Origin: DATJPR01 sp035506295
GTDB taxonomy: Bacteria; Bacteroidota; Ignavibacteria; UBA10030; UBA6906
Assembly: GCA_035506295.1 (NCBI GenBank)
Contig: DATJPR010000130.1
Location: 1 to 64,000, forward strand
DNA length: 64,000 nt
Reading direction: 5' to 3'
Shown: positions 8,678-18,499 of the stretch, one piece after another
How positions within the stretch are numbered: position 1 is the first letter of the stretch
Layout: the number at the start of each line of letters is the position of its first letter
The notes under the pieces: model-generated
What the model was told of the DNA's origin: nothing
The model's database searches: none
The model's input: the letters and a program-made list of their open reading frames with translations, nothing else
Made by a program: the position numbers and the translations under genes

Positions 8678-9604
8678 ATGAGGACTGCCGTCGCAGACGT
8701 TACCACAAGCCTTCTCGACCTGGCCCGGCAATACTGCAAACGGGAGGGGATATATACCACGCCTCTTCCTGGATTCAACGTCGTGAGGAGGGACAGGACA
8801 TCCGAGGCAATTGTCGGGCGATATGCGACACTCGTTTGCCTCGTTCTTCAGGGGGAAAAGAAGGTCTGGAGCGGGAGGAATGTTTTCCGATACAACCCGG
8901 AAAGCTACCTGGTAAGCTGCGTGGACGTACCGGCCACATTCCAGGTCACCAAAGCGACACCGAAAGAGCCATACGTGGGGCTCACCCTTGAATTGCAGCC
9001 CTCGCTTATCTACCAGATCCTCCACGATTCACCCGTAGAGGATCTTGGAGAAGAAGACGTTGCGGGCGGATTCTTCGTGGAAAAGGTTACGCCGGCCCTT
9101 GCGGATGCGTTTGTGCGATTGATGAGATCAATCGGGACGAAGGAGGAACTCAGCGTCCTCGCTCCTTCCATCGTCCGGGAAATTCATTTTCGTCTCATGA
9201 ATTCGCGATATGGTACAAAGATCCGGCAACTCGGCGTGGTCGGGAGCAGGTCTCAGAGGATCAGCAAAGTCGTCGACCACATGCTGAAGGAATACGCAGC
9301 GCCACTGAAAATCAATGACCTCGCGCGGATGGCGAACATGAGTCCATCCTCCTTCCATATGCATTTTCGCCAGGTGACGAACATGAGCCCGCTGCAGTAC
9401 CAGAAACGGATTCGGTTGCAGGAGGCCCGTCGGTTGCTGAGCGTCGAGAGAACCGATGCGGCGAGTGTAGCGTTTACGGTCGGCTATGAAAGCCCATCCC
9501 AATTCAGCCGGGAATACAAACGCCTCTTCGGTCAGCCACCGATGCGCGACATGGAACGCATGCGGGGAGCCGTCATTCAGAGCGTCGTTGCCGGAGCCGA
9601 TTGA
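8678..9604 (+). CDS. AraC-family transcriptional regulator (YqhC-like, AraC_N type)
   Basis: A 308-residue regulator. The N-terminal ~190 residues look like the AraC_N ligand/effector domain (YATLVCLVLQGEKKVWSG, then VSCVDVPATFQV). The C-terminal ~100 residues hold two helix-turn-helix units, with MANMSPSSFHMHFRQVTNMSPLQYQKRIRLQEARRLL split across them and VAFTVGYESPSQFSREYKRLFG as the conserved end. GGAGG lies 7 bases before ATG. Domain type and neighbours (divergent aldo-keto reductase and alcohol dehydrogenase) match E. coli YqhC, which activates yqhD and dkgA in response to aldehydes; an equivalent role here is inference. Confidence 0.92.
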   Translation: MRTAVADVTTSLLDLARQYCKREGIYTTPLPGFNVVRRDRTSEAIVGRYATLVCLVLQGEKKVWSGRNVFRYNPESYLVSCVDVPATFQVTKATPKEPYVGLTLELQPSLIYQILHDSPVEDLGEEDVAGGFFVEKVTPALADAFVRLMRSIGTKEELSVLAPSIVREIHFRLMNSRYGTKIRQLGVVGSRSQRISKVVDHMLKEYAAPLKINDLARMANMSPSSFHMHFRQVTNMSPLQYQKRIRLQEARRLLSVERTDAASVAFTVGYESPSQFSREYKRLFGQPPMRDMERMRGAVIQSVVAGAD

Positions 9605-9758
9605 TACTCGTTGCCATCGCCTCGCCACTTTCGTATATTATGCGCGCGGCACCTCCGTCGTTCGCCAGAAGAAAAGTGTGAGACTTCAATTTTTTGGTGG
9701 TAAGCGCCCTCACCTGCGCTCATGAGTGTAGGACGAGGGGTGTCAGGCTCGCCGATCA

Positions 9759-10025
9759 TCATTCCGAGACATTTGGCAGCCGGCCGAAGCGTGAGATCAA
9801 ATCAGCCAGGAGTTCGGTTTCCTTTTCATCCTGGAGCTCTTTCAATCTCTCGGCCCAATACTCTTCATCGTTTCCCAGCGCGGACGCTGCGATCTGTGCA
9901 AAGAAGGCTTTGAGAGCGAATAGCTGGCAGTGGAGGGCCAGTTGCCTCGCCATGAGTTCACCGACGACACTTGATGGAAATTCAAAATCGAACTGTCGGA
10001 TGAGCTCTCCTGGATCGTTATTCAT
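9759..10025 (-). CDS. Hypothetical protein
   Basis: An 88-residue acidic, mostly helical protein with no domain I recognise. It has a short hydrophobic-alanine stretch (ALKAFFAQIAASALG) and an acidic EEYWAERLKELQDEKETELL helix, but no membrane segment or signal peptide. The ATG at 10025 is preceded by AGGCGAGGTG, and an in-frame GTG lies one codon earlier. It follows the chemoreceptor gene on the same strand after 135 bases and may be cotranscribed with it. The function is unknown. Confidence 0.6.
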   Translation of the reverse strand: MNNDPGELIRQFDFEFPSSVVGELMARQLALHCQLFALKAFFAQIAASALGNDEEYWAERLKELQDEKETELLADLISRFGRLPNVSE

Positions 10026-10160
10026 CACCTCGCCTTTTTGTAATTCTCGACTTTGGGTGCCCGTCTGTACTCCAGGGGACAGCCGGCGCTGCGAGCGTTT
10101 CGCGCGAGCCAGCTCTTAGAAATCGACCGCAATCAACGGTGTTTCTTCGTCTCACAGACT

Positions 10161-13142
10161 TCATGCTCCTTTGCTGTTCTCAAGTGTGCCGTTCGACCGC
10201 ACGGCGATAGATCCCTTCTCTTCGCTCTTCAAGGTTTCGGTTCGATTCCCCTTTGATAGAATGAACCTCCCCACAAGGCGCTGCAGATTCTCGCTCATTC
10301 TGCTCAAATCCTCCGCCGCACGAGCGATTTGTTGCGTGCCGCTGGCAGATTGAGCGGTGACCGTTGATATTGCCTCCACATTCTTGCTGATCTGTTCACT
10401 CGCGGAAGATTGTTCCTCTGACGCAGCCGCAATCTGTGCCACCATGTCGGTCACCCGCTGGCTGATCCGGACGATATCGCCTAGTGCCACCCCTGCTTTG
10501 TCCGCGAGGGCAATCCCCGCCTCCACCTCCTGCGTCCCCACCTCCATCGACGACACCGCTCCGTGCGTGTCCTGCTGGATCTTCTTGATCATCCCCGCGA
10601 TTTCCTTTGTGGCCTTCGTCGTCCGCTCGGCGAGTTTCCGCACCTCGTCCGCCACGACGGCAAACCCTCGGCCCTTGTCCCCCGCCCGCGCAGCTTCAAT
10701 CGCCGCATTCAGCGCCAGAAGATTCGTCTGGTCGGCGATATCATCGATGACGGTAATGATCTCCCCGATCTGATCAGAACTCTTCCCAAGCTCCTTCACC
10801 GTTTCCGCGCTCTGACCGACCACTTCCGATATCCGGCGCATCCCCTTCACAGTGTCAGCCACCACCAGTCCACCCGCCTCCGCATTCTGCTTCGCTTCCC
10901 TCGCCACGTTCGCGGTCTCAGAGGCATTTCGGGAGTTCTCCAGGATCGTCTTCGCCATCTCCTCTACCGCCCCCGCCACTTCCGCCGCCTGGCTCGTCTG
11001 CTCCTGCGTCCCTGCCGCCAGCTCTTCCGTGCTCGAACTGATCTGATTTGATGCGCTTGCCGCCGCACTCACCGCCTCTTCAACCTCCTTCAACGCTTTC
11101 TCCAGCGAATCGGTCACTCCGTTAATAGAGTCCTTCAGCCTCCTGTGGTCACCTTTGTACTCACCGATCATTCTCACCGTGAGATCACCTTCCGCCGCCT
11201 TTTCCAGTACACGCCGCCCCTCCTCGACTGGGAGGATGATTGTATCGAGCAGGTGATTGAGGCCAGCCACCATCTTCTCAAATTCACCCTCGAGTCCCTC
11301 GGTCTTCGCCCGGGCTGAGAGATCACCGTCGGTTGCTTTCGTGGAGAGATCGATGACTTCACCAGCAAGTCGGCCGATGTTTTCGTAGAGCCTAATGAAC
11401 GAGGGTAATGCGACATCCTGTTCACTCCTGCGCCCGATCGCCCGGATCTTTTCCAGCTGTGTCATGTGACCTCGGGAAACCTCTTCCACCATGAACACGA
11501 CCTGCGACAGCCGCTCGCGTGTTTCATTTACTGCTCGTCCAATCTCTCCAAAAATCCCTTCATAGCTCCCTTCGACGGTGTGCGTGAGATCGTTCACCGC
11601 CAGGCGGCTCATGACATAGGCTCCTTCCTTCAACCCTTCCAAGCCATCGATACAGCTGTTGAGACTCTCTTCGATCTTGGCGAAATCGCCCTGGTAGCCC
11701 ATATGTGTCTTCTGCGGGATTTCTCCCCGGCCGATCTTCTGGAGGACATCGGACGACACTTTCAACGGATCGATGACTGCGTCGAGAGTTGCATTCACGC
11801 CGTCTACGATCTTCTTGAAGTCTCCATGATGTTTCGTCGCATCCGCGCGAGTGGAGAGCTTTCCTTCGATCCCGGCTGATGACAGCATCTTGGTATCTGC
11901 AACGAGCGCATTGACTGCGTCGATGCAGGTGTTGAGATTGGTCTTCAGCGTGTTGAAATCCCCATGATATTCACTCGTGATCTTCGCCGGGATCTCTCCC
12001 TTGCTGATCGCATCCACGTATTGTGCAGCAGTCGTCAACGGCCCGATAACCGCCTCCATCGTCGCATTTACCCCCGCGATAATGTCTCGATATGCTCCTT
12101 CGAATGCTGAAACGTCGCCCCGCATCGACAAATACCCCTGAACAGCTGCATCTGTCAGCAACTGCATTTGTTTCACAAGCCCCTGCAATGCCTCGATCGT
12201 ACGCCTCAGCGATGGCGTGATCTCATCCTCATCGCTCAGCTCCGCGATGGCCACGGTCAGATGTCCGCTCGCCACATTGTTCATGGCGCCGGCGATTCCT
12301 TTGAGTGTGTCGGCCAGGCTATTCATCGCCTGCGACATTTGGCCCACCTCATCGGTCGAAGAGACTGCAAGACGCATACCCAGCGATCCTCGCGAGAGAT
12401 GCCGGATCATTTCGAGCGCCTGTCCCAGCGGTCGGGAAATGAGTCTCGTGATGGCGATGCCGAGGAACATCGCAAGTGCAACGGCAATGACGACAGCGAT
12501 CCCAACAATGATCGACGAGGAGGCTTCGACCGCCTTTGACTGTCGGGCTGTGTCCTTGGCGATCTGATCGTCGAGTTGAATCATGGTTTTCAGGTTTTTT
12601 TGTACATCAAGAGCCTTCTGGCGAGATTCGAGAGAGGCCTTGAAAACCCGCGCGTCAAGGTCGGCGATTCTCGCATCGCTGAGAGCAAACTTTGCGCTTA
12701 CAAGTCGATCCTTCTCTTCGGAGAGAGTGCGGATCGTTCTGTGTGCAGTGAGCCATGTTTGCCACGAGAACTTCACCTGCTCCCAGAGTGCTTGCTGCTC
12801 CCTCGTCATGGGGAGCGCATTCAACACGGCATTGGCCGAATCTGCACGGGCAAATGCCGCATCGATCCACGCATACTGCGCTTGCCGAAGATCCGTTCGC
12901 ATCATTTGTTGATTGATGAGGCCGCGTTCGCCAACCCAAACCGCCTGCTGAGCTTCGCTCAGGGCGAGTAGTGAGCGTGACGTTGGAATGCGTACGTCGA
13001 CCAAACTTGAAGTGTTCTCACCAAGTCTGGACAGCCCGACATAGCCGATGAGGCCCACAGCGGCAGCATTGAGTGCGACAATGCTGAATGAAATGAGAAG
13101 CTTGGAACGGATCTTCAGGTTTGCAAACCAAGTTTTCATCAT
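10161..13142 (-). CDS. Methyl-accepting chemotaxis protein with a poly-HAMP array
   Basis: A 993-residue inner-membrane chemoreceptor. TM1 is about 15-37, a periplasmic four-helix-bundle-like sensor about 38-205, TM2 about 209-232, and a canonical HAMP about 232-288. Next come several HAMP-like units with recurring GEIPxK, GDF and LNxxIDA patterns (about 330-680). The cytoplasmic signalling hairpin has its tip at IADQTNLLALNAAIEAARAG (802-821) followed by ADEVRKLAERT. Glu/Gln-rich methylation helices (about 700-780 and 860-930) flank the tip. No CheA, CheW, CheR or CheB gene is in the window. Adjacent ATGs at 13142 and 13139 are alternative starts. Confidence 0.95.
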   Translation of the reverse strand: MMKTWFANLKIRSKLLISFSIVALNAAAVGLIGYVGLSRLGENTSSLVDVRIPTSRSLLALSEAQQAVWVGERGLINQQMMRTDLRQAQYAWIDAAFARADSANAVLNALPMTREQQALWEQVKFSWQTWLTAHRTIRTLSEEKDRLVSAKFALSDARIADLDARVFKASLESRQKALDVQKNLKTMIQLDDQIAKDTARQSKAVEASSSIIVGIAVVIAVALAMFLGIAITRLISRPLGQALEMIRHLSRGSLGMRLAVSSTDEVGQMSQAMNSLADTLKGIAGAMNNVASGHLTVAIAELSDEDEITPSLRRTIEALQGLVKQMQLLTDAAVQGYLSMRGDVSAFEGAYRDIIAGVNATMEAVIGPLTTAAQYVDAISKGEIPAKITSEYHGDFNTLKTNLNTCIDAVNALVADTKMLSSAGIEGKLSTRADATKHHGDFKKIVDGVNATLDAVIDPLKVSSDVLQKIGRGEIPQKTHMGYQGDFAKIEESLNSCIDGLEGLKEGAYVMSRLAVNDLTHTVEGSYEGIFGEIGRAVNETRERLSQVVFMVEEVSRGHMTQLEKIRAIGRRSEQDVALPSFIRLYENIGRLAGEVIDLSTKATDGDLSARAKTEGLEGEFEKMVAGLNHLLDTIILPVEEGRRVLEKAAEGDLTVRMIGEYKGDHRRLKDSINGVTDSLEKALKEVEEAVSAAASASNQISSSTEELAAGTQEQTSQAAEVAGAVEEMAKTILENSRNASETANVAREAKQNAEAGGLVVADTVKGMRRISEVVGQSAETVKELGKSSDQIGEIITVIDDIADQTNLLALNAAIEAARAGDKGRGFAVVADEVRKLAERTTKATKEIAGMIKKIQQDTHGAVSSMEVGTQEVEAGIALADKAGVALGDIVRISQRVTDMVAQIAAASEEQSSASEQISKNVEAISTVTAQSASGTQQIARAAEDLSRMSENLQRLVGRFILSKGNRTETLKSEEKGSIAVRSNGTLENSKGA

Positions 13143-13377
13143 GACACCTGTCTATAGTTCTGTCTGAACTCTGCTCGGAAGCTTTTGTTGATTCCCCCGA
13201 CAAGGACGATACCGCTGTTGCGACAAACACATCCCGGCGGCGGCACCCCTCAGCGATCACAAATCGAAACCCACGGCCCTGATCCCCGCCTTGCCATTTC
13301 AACGCCTCCTTCAGGGCCGGTGGGTTTGTCGATTGCAGCTCTCCTCAACTCCCCCAATCTGTCGGGTTCGCGCCTTG

Positions 13378-15027
13378 TCAGTATGTCCTCAAAGGCGTCC
13401 GCTGACAGTGCCCTGCCAAAGGGAACCTCAATGTGAACTCAGTGCCGACATCGGATTTCATGGTCAAGGTTCCCCCGAGCTGGTCTGTCAGACTCCCCAC
13501 GATAAGCATCCCAAATGAATCGGAATCTGCACCGTCCATGTCTCTCAGACCATCCGCACAGTCATCCGAAACAGAGATGCAAGCCTCTTCATCGATGGAA
13601 CTAATCCCGATCCGGACGGAGCCGGGATAGACTGTTTTGATTGCCTTGGTGATCAACTCGCAAAGAATTAAGCCGCAAGGGACCGCTTGATCCAACCCGA
13701 GGGAAAAGCTTGGCCCCTGAGGCTGAATTTCTACCCTGGCATTTCTGTAGATGCTCATAAGGTGATCGGTGAGCTCACGACAATAGGTGAGAATGTCCAT
13801 GAAGCCAGAGGAGTTGTCATTATACAAGAGTTCATGAACGAGCGCTATCGATCGGATTCGGCTCTGGCTATCAGTGAAACATGCTCGAAGTGTTGCATCC
13901 TTGACGCGTGAAGCCTGAAGATTCAGGAGGCTTGAAACTACCTGTAAGTTGTTCAGGATGTGATGGTGGACATCCCTTAGAAGAACCTTCTTTCCCGCGC
14001 AAGATTCACTCGATTGATCGGCGGCCCGTTTTCGTCCGCTGACGTCATGAACAATGTACGCTCTGCCCAGGGATGTGCAGTCGAGCCCCTTGAGGATGTC
14101 CCCCGTGACTTCGCAATCCAAGCGAATACCACCATCCAATACCAAAGTATACTCGTGAGGGCCAAGAGGTCCTTCGAGTCTGAGGCTCAGATTTCGTCGA
14201 GCGATGCACTGTTCTTCGGGGGCAACGAAGGAAAGAACATTTCTGCCCAGAATCTTCTCTCTGGGAAGAAGCAGGAGAGCGGCATCGTTGACAAAGAGAA
14301 TGTTGCCATCGAGGTCTGTTCGCAGAAACAGGTCAGGAAATGTGGCGATGATCTTGCGGCTGAACTCCTCTGCGGCTTGCGATGAGCCGTCGGCTGGTAT
14401 GCGCTCACTGATTTCGCGAACGAAGACCAGTGTCATTTCCTGAGCTTCTTCATCTTCGAATGGGATCCAGGAGATATCGGCGACAAAATGTGTCCCGTTC
14501 GTGCGCTGGAGCATAAACTGACCTGTAAATTCTCTGGCGTGACGGCCGCCCGGCCCCTCTCTATTGCCCGCCCACGGGCAGACAGTGGCGATATTCTCGC
14601 CGATGCAATGATCTTCTGGCGCGCTTAGAAACATCATGTTCACACAACGATTGCTTTCAATTACTTGTCCATCCCGGTCCATCAGGAGGACACCGTCTAA
14701 CGTGTTATCGAACAGCACTTCGAACCTTCTTCTCCAGGACTTCTCGAGCCGTTCTGCGCGATTCCGCTCTGATCGTTCATAGGCAAAGGCTGAAGCCCAG
14801 CCCAGCATTGGGCCACACACGGTCGCTCCCACTACAAGGATCAACGACAAATATCTGATGGTTCGCACTTCGGCATGCAGCTGTCCACAGATCGCAAACC
14901 ACGAAAACAATTCATCGGGTACAAACATCCAACTCACGCTCACAGCGAGAAAGAGGACAATGATCGCAGTCGCGATCTTCCTCGGATCCCCAACTCGCTG
15001 TTTCAGGAACCCTTTCTCCATCTTCAT
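13378..15027 (-). CDS. PAS-containing HisKA_2-type sensor kinase with a degenerate catalytic domain
   Basis: A 549-residue protein with two membrane segments (about 18-38 and 58-80), two PAS domains (about 100-210 and 220-335) and a HisKA_2/HATPase region. The H-box reads DVHHHILNNLQ instead of the usual EIHHRVKNNLQ. In the N-box the expected NELISNALK is CELITKAIK, so the Mg-ATP-binding Asn is Lys. The G1 box is DDCADGL rather than DDGVGLP. The intact kinase at 57612-60158 shows the normal residues at each place. It may be a pseudokinase or a decaying gene. The start at 15027 follows AAGAAGG; a longer frame would overlap the upstream gene. Confidence 0.8.
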   Translation of the reverse strand: MKMEKGFLKQRVGDPRKIATAIIVLFLAVSVSWMFVPDELFSWFAICGQLHAEVRTIRYLSLILVVGATVCGPMLGWASAFAYERSERNRAERLEKSWRRRFEVLFDNTLDGVLLMDRDGQVIESNRCVNMMFLSAPEDHCIGENIATVCPWAGNREGPGGRHAREFTGQFMLQRTNGTHFVADISWIPFEDEEAQEMTLVFVREISERIPADGSSQAAEEFSRKIIATFPDLFLRTDLDGNILFVNDAALLLLPREKILGRNVLSFVAPEEQCIARRNLSLRLEGPLGPHEYTLVLDGGIRLDCEVTGDILKGLDCTSLGRAYIVHDVSGRKRAADQSSESCAGKKVLLRDVHHHILNNLQVVSSLLNLQASRVKDATLRACFTDSQSRIRSIALVHELLYNDNSSGFMDILTYCRELTDHLMSIYRNARVEIQPQGPSFSLGLDQAVPCGLILCELITKAIKTVYPGSVRIGISSIDEEACISVSDDCADGLRDMDGADSDSFGMLIVGSLTDQLGGTLTMKSDVGTEFTLRFPLAGHCQRTPLRTY

Positions 15028-15080
15028 TCGCCTTCTTGCGAAACTCCTGTAATATGTAGAGTCTAAAATCCACGGCTGAA

Positions 15081-15479
15081 TCAGTTCGTGCCCCCCGTCC
15101 ACCATTCTGAATCTTTCAAGTCTGAGAGTTCCTGGAGTGCCAGGCACAGTTCCCCTTTGTCCTGAGGAAGCTGGAACCAAAAATCGATTCCTTTCGCCCT
15201 GAACGCCTGCGGAGGTGGCGGTCCTGTCAGCGTTGAGATCATGATGATGGTTCCTCTCCAGTTGCGTGATGCGATGTCCTCCACGACATCAATTGCCTGA
15301 CCATCGAGAAGGACATCTTCCAGGATAACAATGTCAGGTCGCAACCTGACTATGACCGAAACCGCCTCCGCAGCACGTCGGGAGTGCCCAAGAAGGTCGA
15401 ACGACGCCGCGTGTTCTATGAGTGCCTGGATGACGATCAAGCCTGCGGATCGAGAACCGAACGCGAAATACACTGTCAT
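15081..15479 (-). CDS. Receiver-like protein lacking normal phosphorylation residues
   Basis: A 132-residue stand-alone domain resembling a response-regulator receiver: RPDIVILEDVLLDG corresponds to the beta-3 phosphoacceptor loop, and GTIIMISTLTG to the beta-4 region. The N-terminal acidic pair of true receivers is absent (it begins MTVYFAFGSRSAG), and Glu-Asp occupies the phosphoacceptor position ambiguously. No output domain is attached. It lies 53 bases before the degenerate kinase gene on the same strand, so the two may form one transcript. Function is unknown; it could be a pseudo-receiver. Confidence 0.65.
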   Translation of the reverse strand: MTVYFAFGSRSAGLIVIQALIEHAASFDLLGHSRRAAEAVSVIVRLRPDIVILEDVLLDGQAIDVVEDIASRNWRGTIIMISTLTGPPPPQAFRAKGIDFWFQLPQDKGELCLALQELSDLKDSEWWTGGTN

Positions 15480-15648
15480 TGCTTTCTCACTCGAGAACCT
15501 GACGCAAGATCAGAAAGTGGGATCGTTTCTCCTATAGAAAGAAGACGGAATTCGCTGTAGAACTTTCCACTACTCAGCATGACGTAGGAGAATCGGATTC
15601 AGAGAAGAGGAAGAGAGAACAACGAAGGGCGAGACACACGGGGGAGTG

Positions 15649-16284
15649 TCAGAAATCTACGAGCTTGTGTTCCACAGCATATTTGACTAACTCTGCCGTT
15701 GTGTTGAGGTTCATTTTGCCGAGGATGCGGGCACGATGCGTGCCCACTGTGGAAGTGCTAATCGAGAGACTTTCTGCAATTTGCGTCAGGGTTTTCCCCT
15801 GTCCGAGAAGACAAAGGATCTGAAATTCACGGTCGGAGAGCGCTTCGTGAGGGAATCGATGACGAGTTTCCCTGTCCTCAGTGGCCAGGTTTTGCACAAG
15901 AACGGACCCGACATATTTATGCCCCCGGTTCACAGTGCGAATTGCCTCCAGGAGCTCCTCGGAGGGGCCGTTCTTTGTCAAGTACCCCCATGCGCCGAGG
16001 CTGAGGGAGCGATCGACGTACTCTATCTCGGGATGCGTACTCAGTATAAGCACGCGCACCATCGGCAATTCAGCGTGAAGTTGTCGCAATACTTCGAGTC
16101 CGCTCTTTCCCGGAAGGGAGATATCCAGGACAAGGATATCAGGCCTGTCTGCCCGGGCCCTGGTCAGGGCCTCATCACCATCTCGTGCCTCGCCGATGAT
16201 CTTGATGTCGGGCGCACGTTCCAACCTGGATCGAAGTCCCTCCAGAATGAGAGGGTGGTCATCGACAATAAGTATGCGAATCAT
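15649..16284 (-). CDS. NarL/LuxR-family response regulator
   Basis: A 211-residue DNA-binding response regulator. The receiver domain (1-120) has the acidic pair VDDH, phosphoacceptor Asp in ILVLDISLPGKSG, switch Ser-Thr in ILST and the conserved Lys in YLTKNG. The C-terminal LuxR helix-turn-helix (about 145-205) has LSDREFQILCLLGQGKTL and SISTSTVGTHRARILGKM. I chose ATG 16284 (AGGCAGG upstream); an open frame extending to 16455 overlaps the kinase gene and is not part of the family. The start is only 13 bases after the end of the kinase gene, so they form a two-component pair. Confidence 0.95.
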   Translation of the reverse strand: MIRILIVDDHPLILEGLRSRLERAPDIKIIGEARDGDEALTRARADRPDILVLDISLPGKSGLEVLRQLHAELPMVRVLILSTHPEIEYVDRSLSLGAWGYLTKNGPSEELLEAIRTVNRGHKYVGSVLVQNLATEDRETRHRFPHEALSDREFQILCLLGQGKTLTQIAESLSISTSTVGTHRARILGKMNLNTTAELVKYAVEHKLVDF

Positions 16285-16297
16285 GTTGCCTGCCTGT

Positions 16298-18340
16298 TTA
16301 GCTACCCGACTTCGGGAGTTGAATAACGGCCTCCGTTCCCGAGCCGACAACGAACGTCCGTCTCCCCCCGAACGGGTAGAGGCGCTCTTCGATACCTTTG
16401 AGGCCAAACGATCGGCTGCTCTGTATGGCGCTTTCAGAAATACCGATACCGTCATCCTTCACACTGAGAACAAATTCGTCGCGGGTTTCGCGCAAGGACA
16501 CTTCCACGTGTGAAGCCTTTGCGTGTCGGGCAACGTTGGTTAGCAATTCGCCGAGGATTCTGAAGAGAGCGGTGGATCGGTCTTCGGAGATCTCCGGCTC
16601 CGAATCCGGAAGTGACAGGCTGCAAGAAACGCCAGTTCGTCGTCGAAACTCTTTCACCTGCCATCGGATGGCGGCAACCAACCCAAGCTCATCAAGAACC
16701 ATCGGACGCAATTGCGCGGAGATTCTATGCACTGCCTGGATGGCACGATCGATGAGTTCAGGAAGCTCCCGGGTTTTCTCTGGTGCGTTGCCCCGGCGAT
16801 GTCTTCCCGCCCGATCTGCACCTTCAACACCCATCTTGATTGCGGTGAGAATCTGACCAAGTTCATCATGGATTTCACGCGCAATTGCTTTCCGCTCCTG
16901 TTCGCGTGTGGCTTCAAGACTGGAAGAGAGTGCGTGCAACTGGCTCATGGACTTTCGGAGCGCTTCTTCGGCACGCTTGCGCCCCGTAACGTCCCTGCTG
17001 ATGCTGAACACGGAGATCACGTTTCCCCCGGGATCGATGGCCGGGAAAACCCGCCAATCAAAGATGAGCTGCTCCCCGGCGTTATGGAACTCGAATTCAC
17101 CTTCAAAGGGGATTTGCGATCGGTAGACGTTCTGGATTACCTGAAGTCTGTGCGTTGCTTCTTCTTCCGAGAATAGACTCACCTCGTCCAACCGTTTTCC
17201 CGCGAATTCTGGGGCAGGAGTCGGGCTCACCTGGCGGACGGCACTGTTCACGAAAATATAGTGCCCCGTCTGATCGAATCCAGCAATGATGTCGGGGGTG
17301 TTCTCAACCAGCGCCCTGTGGAACGATTCACTTTTGCGAAGTGCGTCGTCGGCGCGAACACGGTCGGTGATATCTTCGTAGACGCCGAGGACCCCACTGA
17401 CTTCTCCTTTCTCATCAAGAAGCGGAAACTTCGACGTGTCGATCCACAAACGACTTCCATCGGCTTGCTGCAGGGGTTCGATGACATGGAGACGCGGCGT
17501 GTTTTGCCGCATCACCTGGAGATCATCATCGCGGTATGATTCAAGGTCGCGCACCGACCAGGGAAGATCGAAGTCTGTTTTTCCCGCCACTAGGTCCGGC
17601 CGATCGAGCCCCGCCGCCCGGGCGAAGACGGTGTTACAACCGATGTATGTGCTATTGCGATCCTTCCAGAACACGTATTGAGGTATGGAATTCAGGATGT
17701 TTGAGAGCATCGTCTTATGGCTAAGCAAAACAGCTCCTACGCGTTCGCGTTCGCGAAGCTCTTCCTGGGCCCGGTGCATTGAAAGGGCGACGGCTTTCGC
17801 CGCAAGGTACTGAAGGCTGGCGATGCCGATGAAAGTGCAAAAGATCCCAAACCAGTGTTCAAGGGGAAACGGTGCGGTGAGACTGTTCGAGAGATAGAAG
17901 GAGTTCTGGACGATGGCCAGTGCGAGCGTCAAGAGCGAGCTCACCAATGCAGTGACGATGCCAGCCTTTTCCCCAAGAAGGAGGCCTGCGGCGACGATAA
18001 GGATTGCGTACCACCCTGCAGCGACAGAACGGACTCCCCCGTCCACCACGACAATCGCTGTCACAAGAAGAAACCCTCCAAGGAGAAATAGACGACTCGC
18101 CAGCCGAGTCTTGCCTTTTGCATTGAGGAGGAGCAATGCGATCCATTGCAGATAGCCGAATCCTACCCCGACAGCATACCGCGGGTAATGGTCAAGGCCG
18201 AAGAGGATGGGTGACGCTACAAGGATGAGCGTTCCTACGCCGATCAAGGTCCAGAGAATTGCTCGAAGGTGTTCTGCAACTCTCGGATTCACCTCGTCCC
18301 GATGAGGGGAATCCGCAACAATTGAGCTCCGTGTGTCCAT
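16298..18340 (-). CDS. Membrane sensor histidine kinase, HisKA_3 (NarL-partner) type
   Basis: About 680 residues. The N-terminal ~190 hold five or six membrane segments with short loops. Two PAS domains follow (about 210-340 and 350-470), then a dimerisation domain with canonical AREIHDELGQILTAIK (phosphoacceptor His) and an ATPase domain with N-box GELLTNVARHAKA and G-box KDDGIGI. It should phosphorylate the NarL-type regulator encoded just downstream. The signal is unknown; the membrane part may sense a hydrophobic or membrane state. ATG 18340 is preferred to a TTG-initiated 14-residue extension at 18382, though the ribosome site is weak at both. Confidence 0.93.
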   Translation of the reverse strand: MDTRSSIVADSPHRDEVNPRVAEHLRAILWTLIGVGTLILVASPILFGLDHYPRYAVGVGFGYLQWIALLLLNAKGKTRLASRLFLLGGFLLVTAIVVVDGGVRSVAAGWYAILIVAAGLLLGEKAGIVTALVSSLLTLALAIVQNSFYLSNSLTAPFPLEHWFGIFCTFIGIASLQYLAAKAVALSMHRAQEELRERERVGAVLLSHKTMLSNILNSIPQYVFWKDRNSTYIGCNTVFARAAGLDRPDLVAGKTDFDLPWSVRDLESYRDDDLQVMRQNTPRLHVIEPLQQADGSRLWIDTSKFPLLDEKGEVSGVLGVYEDITDRVRADDALRKSESFHRALVENTPDIIAGFDQTGHYIFVNSAVRQVSPTPAPEFAGKRLDEVSLFSEEEATHRLQVIQNVYRSQIPFEGEFEFHNAGEQLIFDWRVFPAIDPGGNVISVFSISRDVTGRKRAEEALRKSMSQLHALSSSLEATREQERKAIAREIHDELGQILTAIKMGVEGADRAGRHRRGNAPEKTRELPELIDRAIQAVHRISAQLRPMVLDELGLVAAIRWQVKEFRRRTGVSCSLSLPDSEPEISEDRSTALFRILGELLTNVARHAKASHVEVSLRETRDEFVLSVKDDGIGISESAIQSSRSFGLKGIEERLYPFGGRRTFVVGSGTEAVIQLPKSGS

Positions 18341-18499
18341 GGCTTTGTGTGCACTGTAAATGTCGACTTCTTTGTGAAGCAATTGTCCAGAACTTGCGCC
18401 TGGGGTACTTCTTTGTATTTCGTTCGATGTTCCAACGACGCGATGTGCGTTTCCATCATGGCAATTCCAGAATAGTCCTCGAGGCCGGTCAATCCTTCT

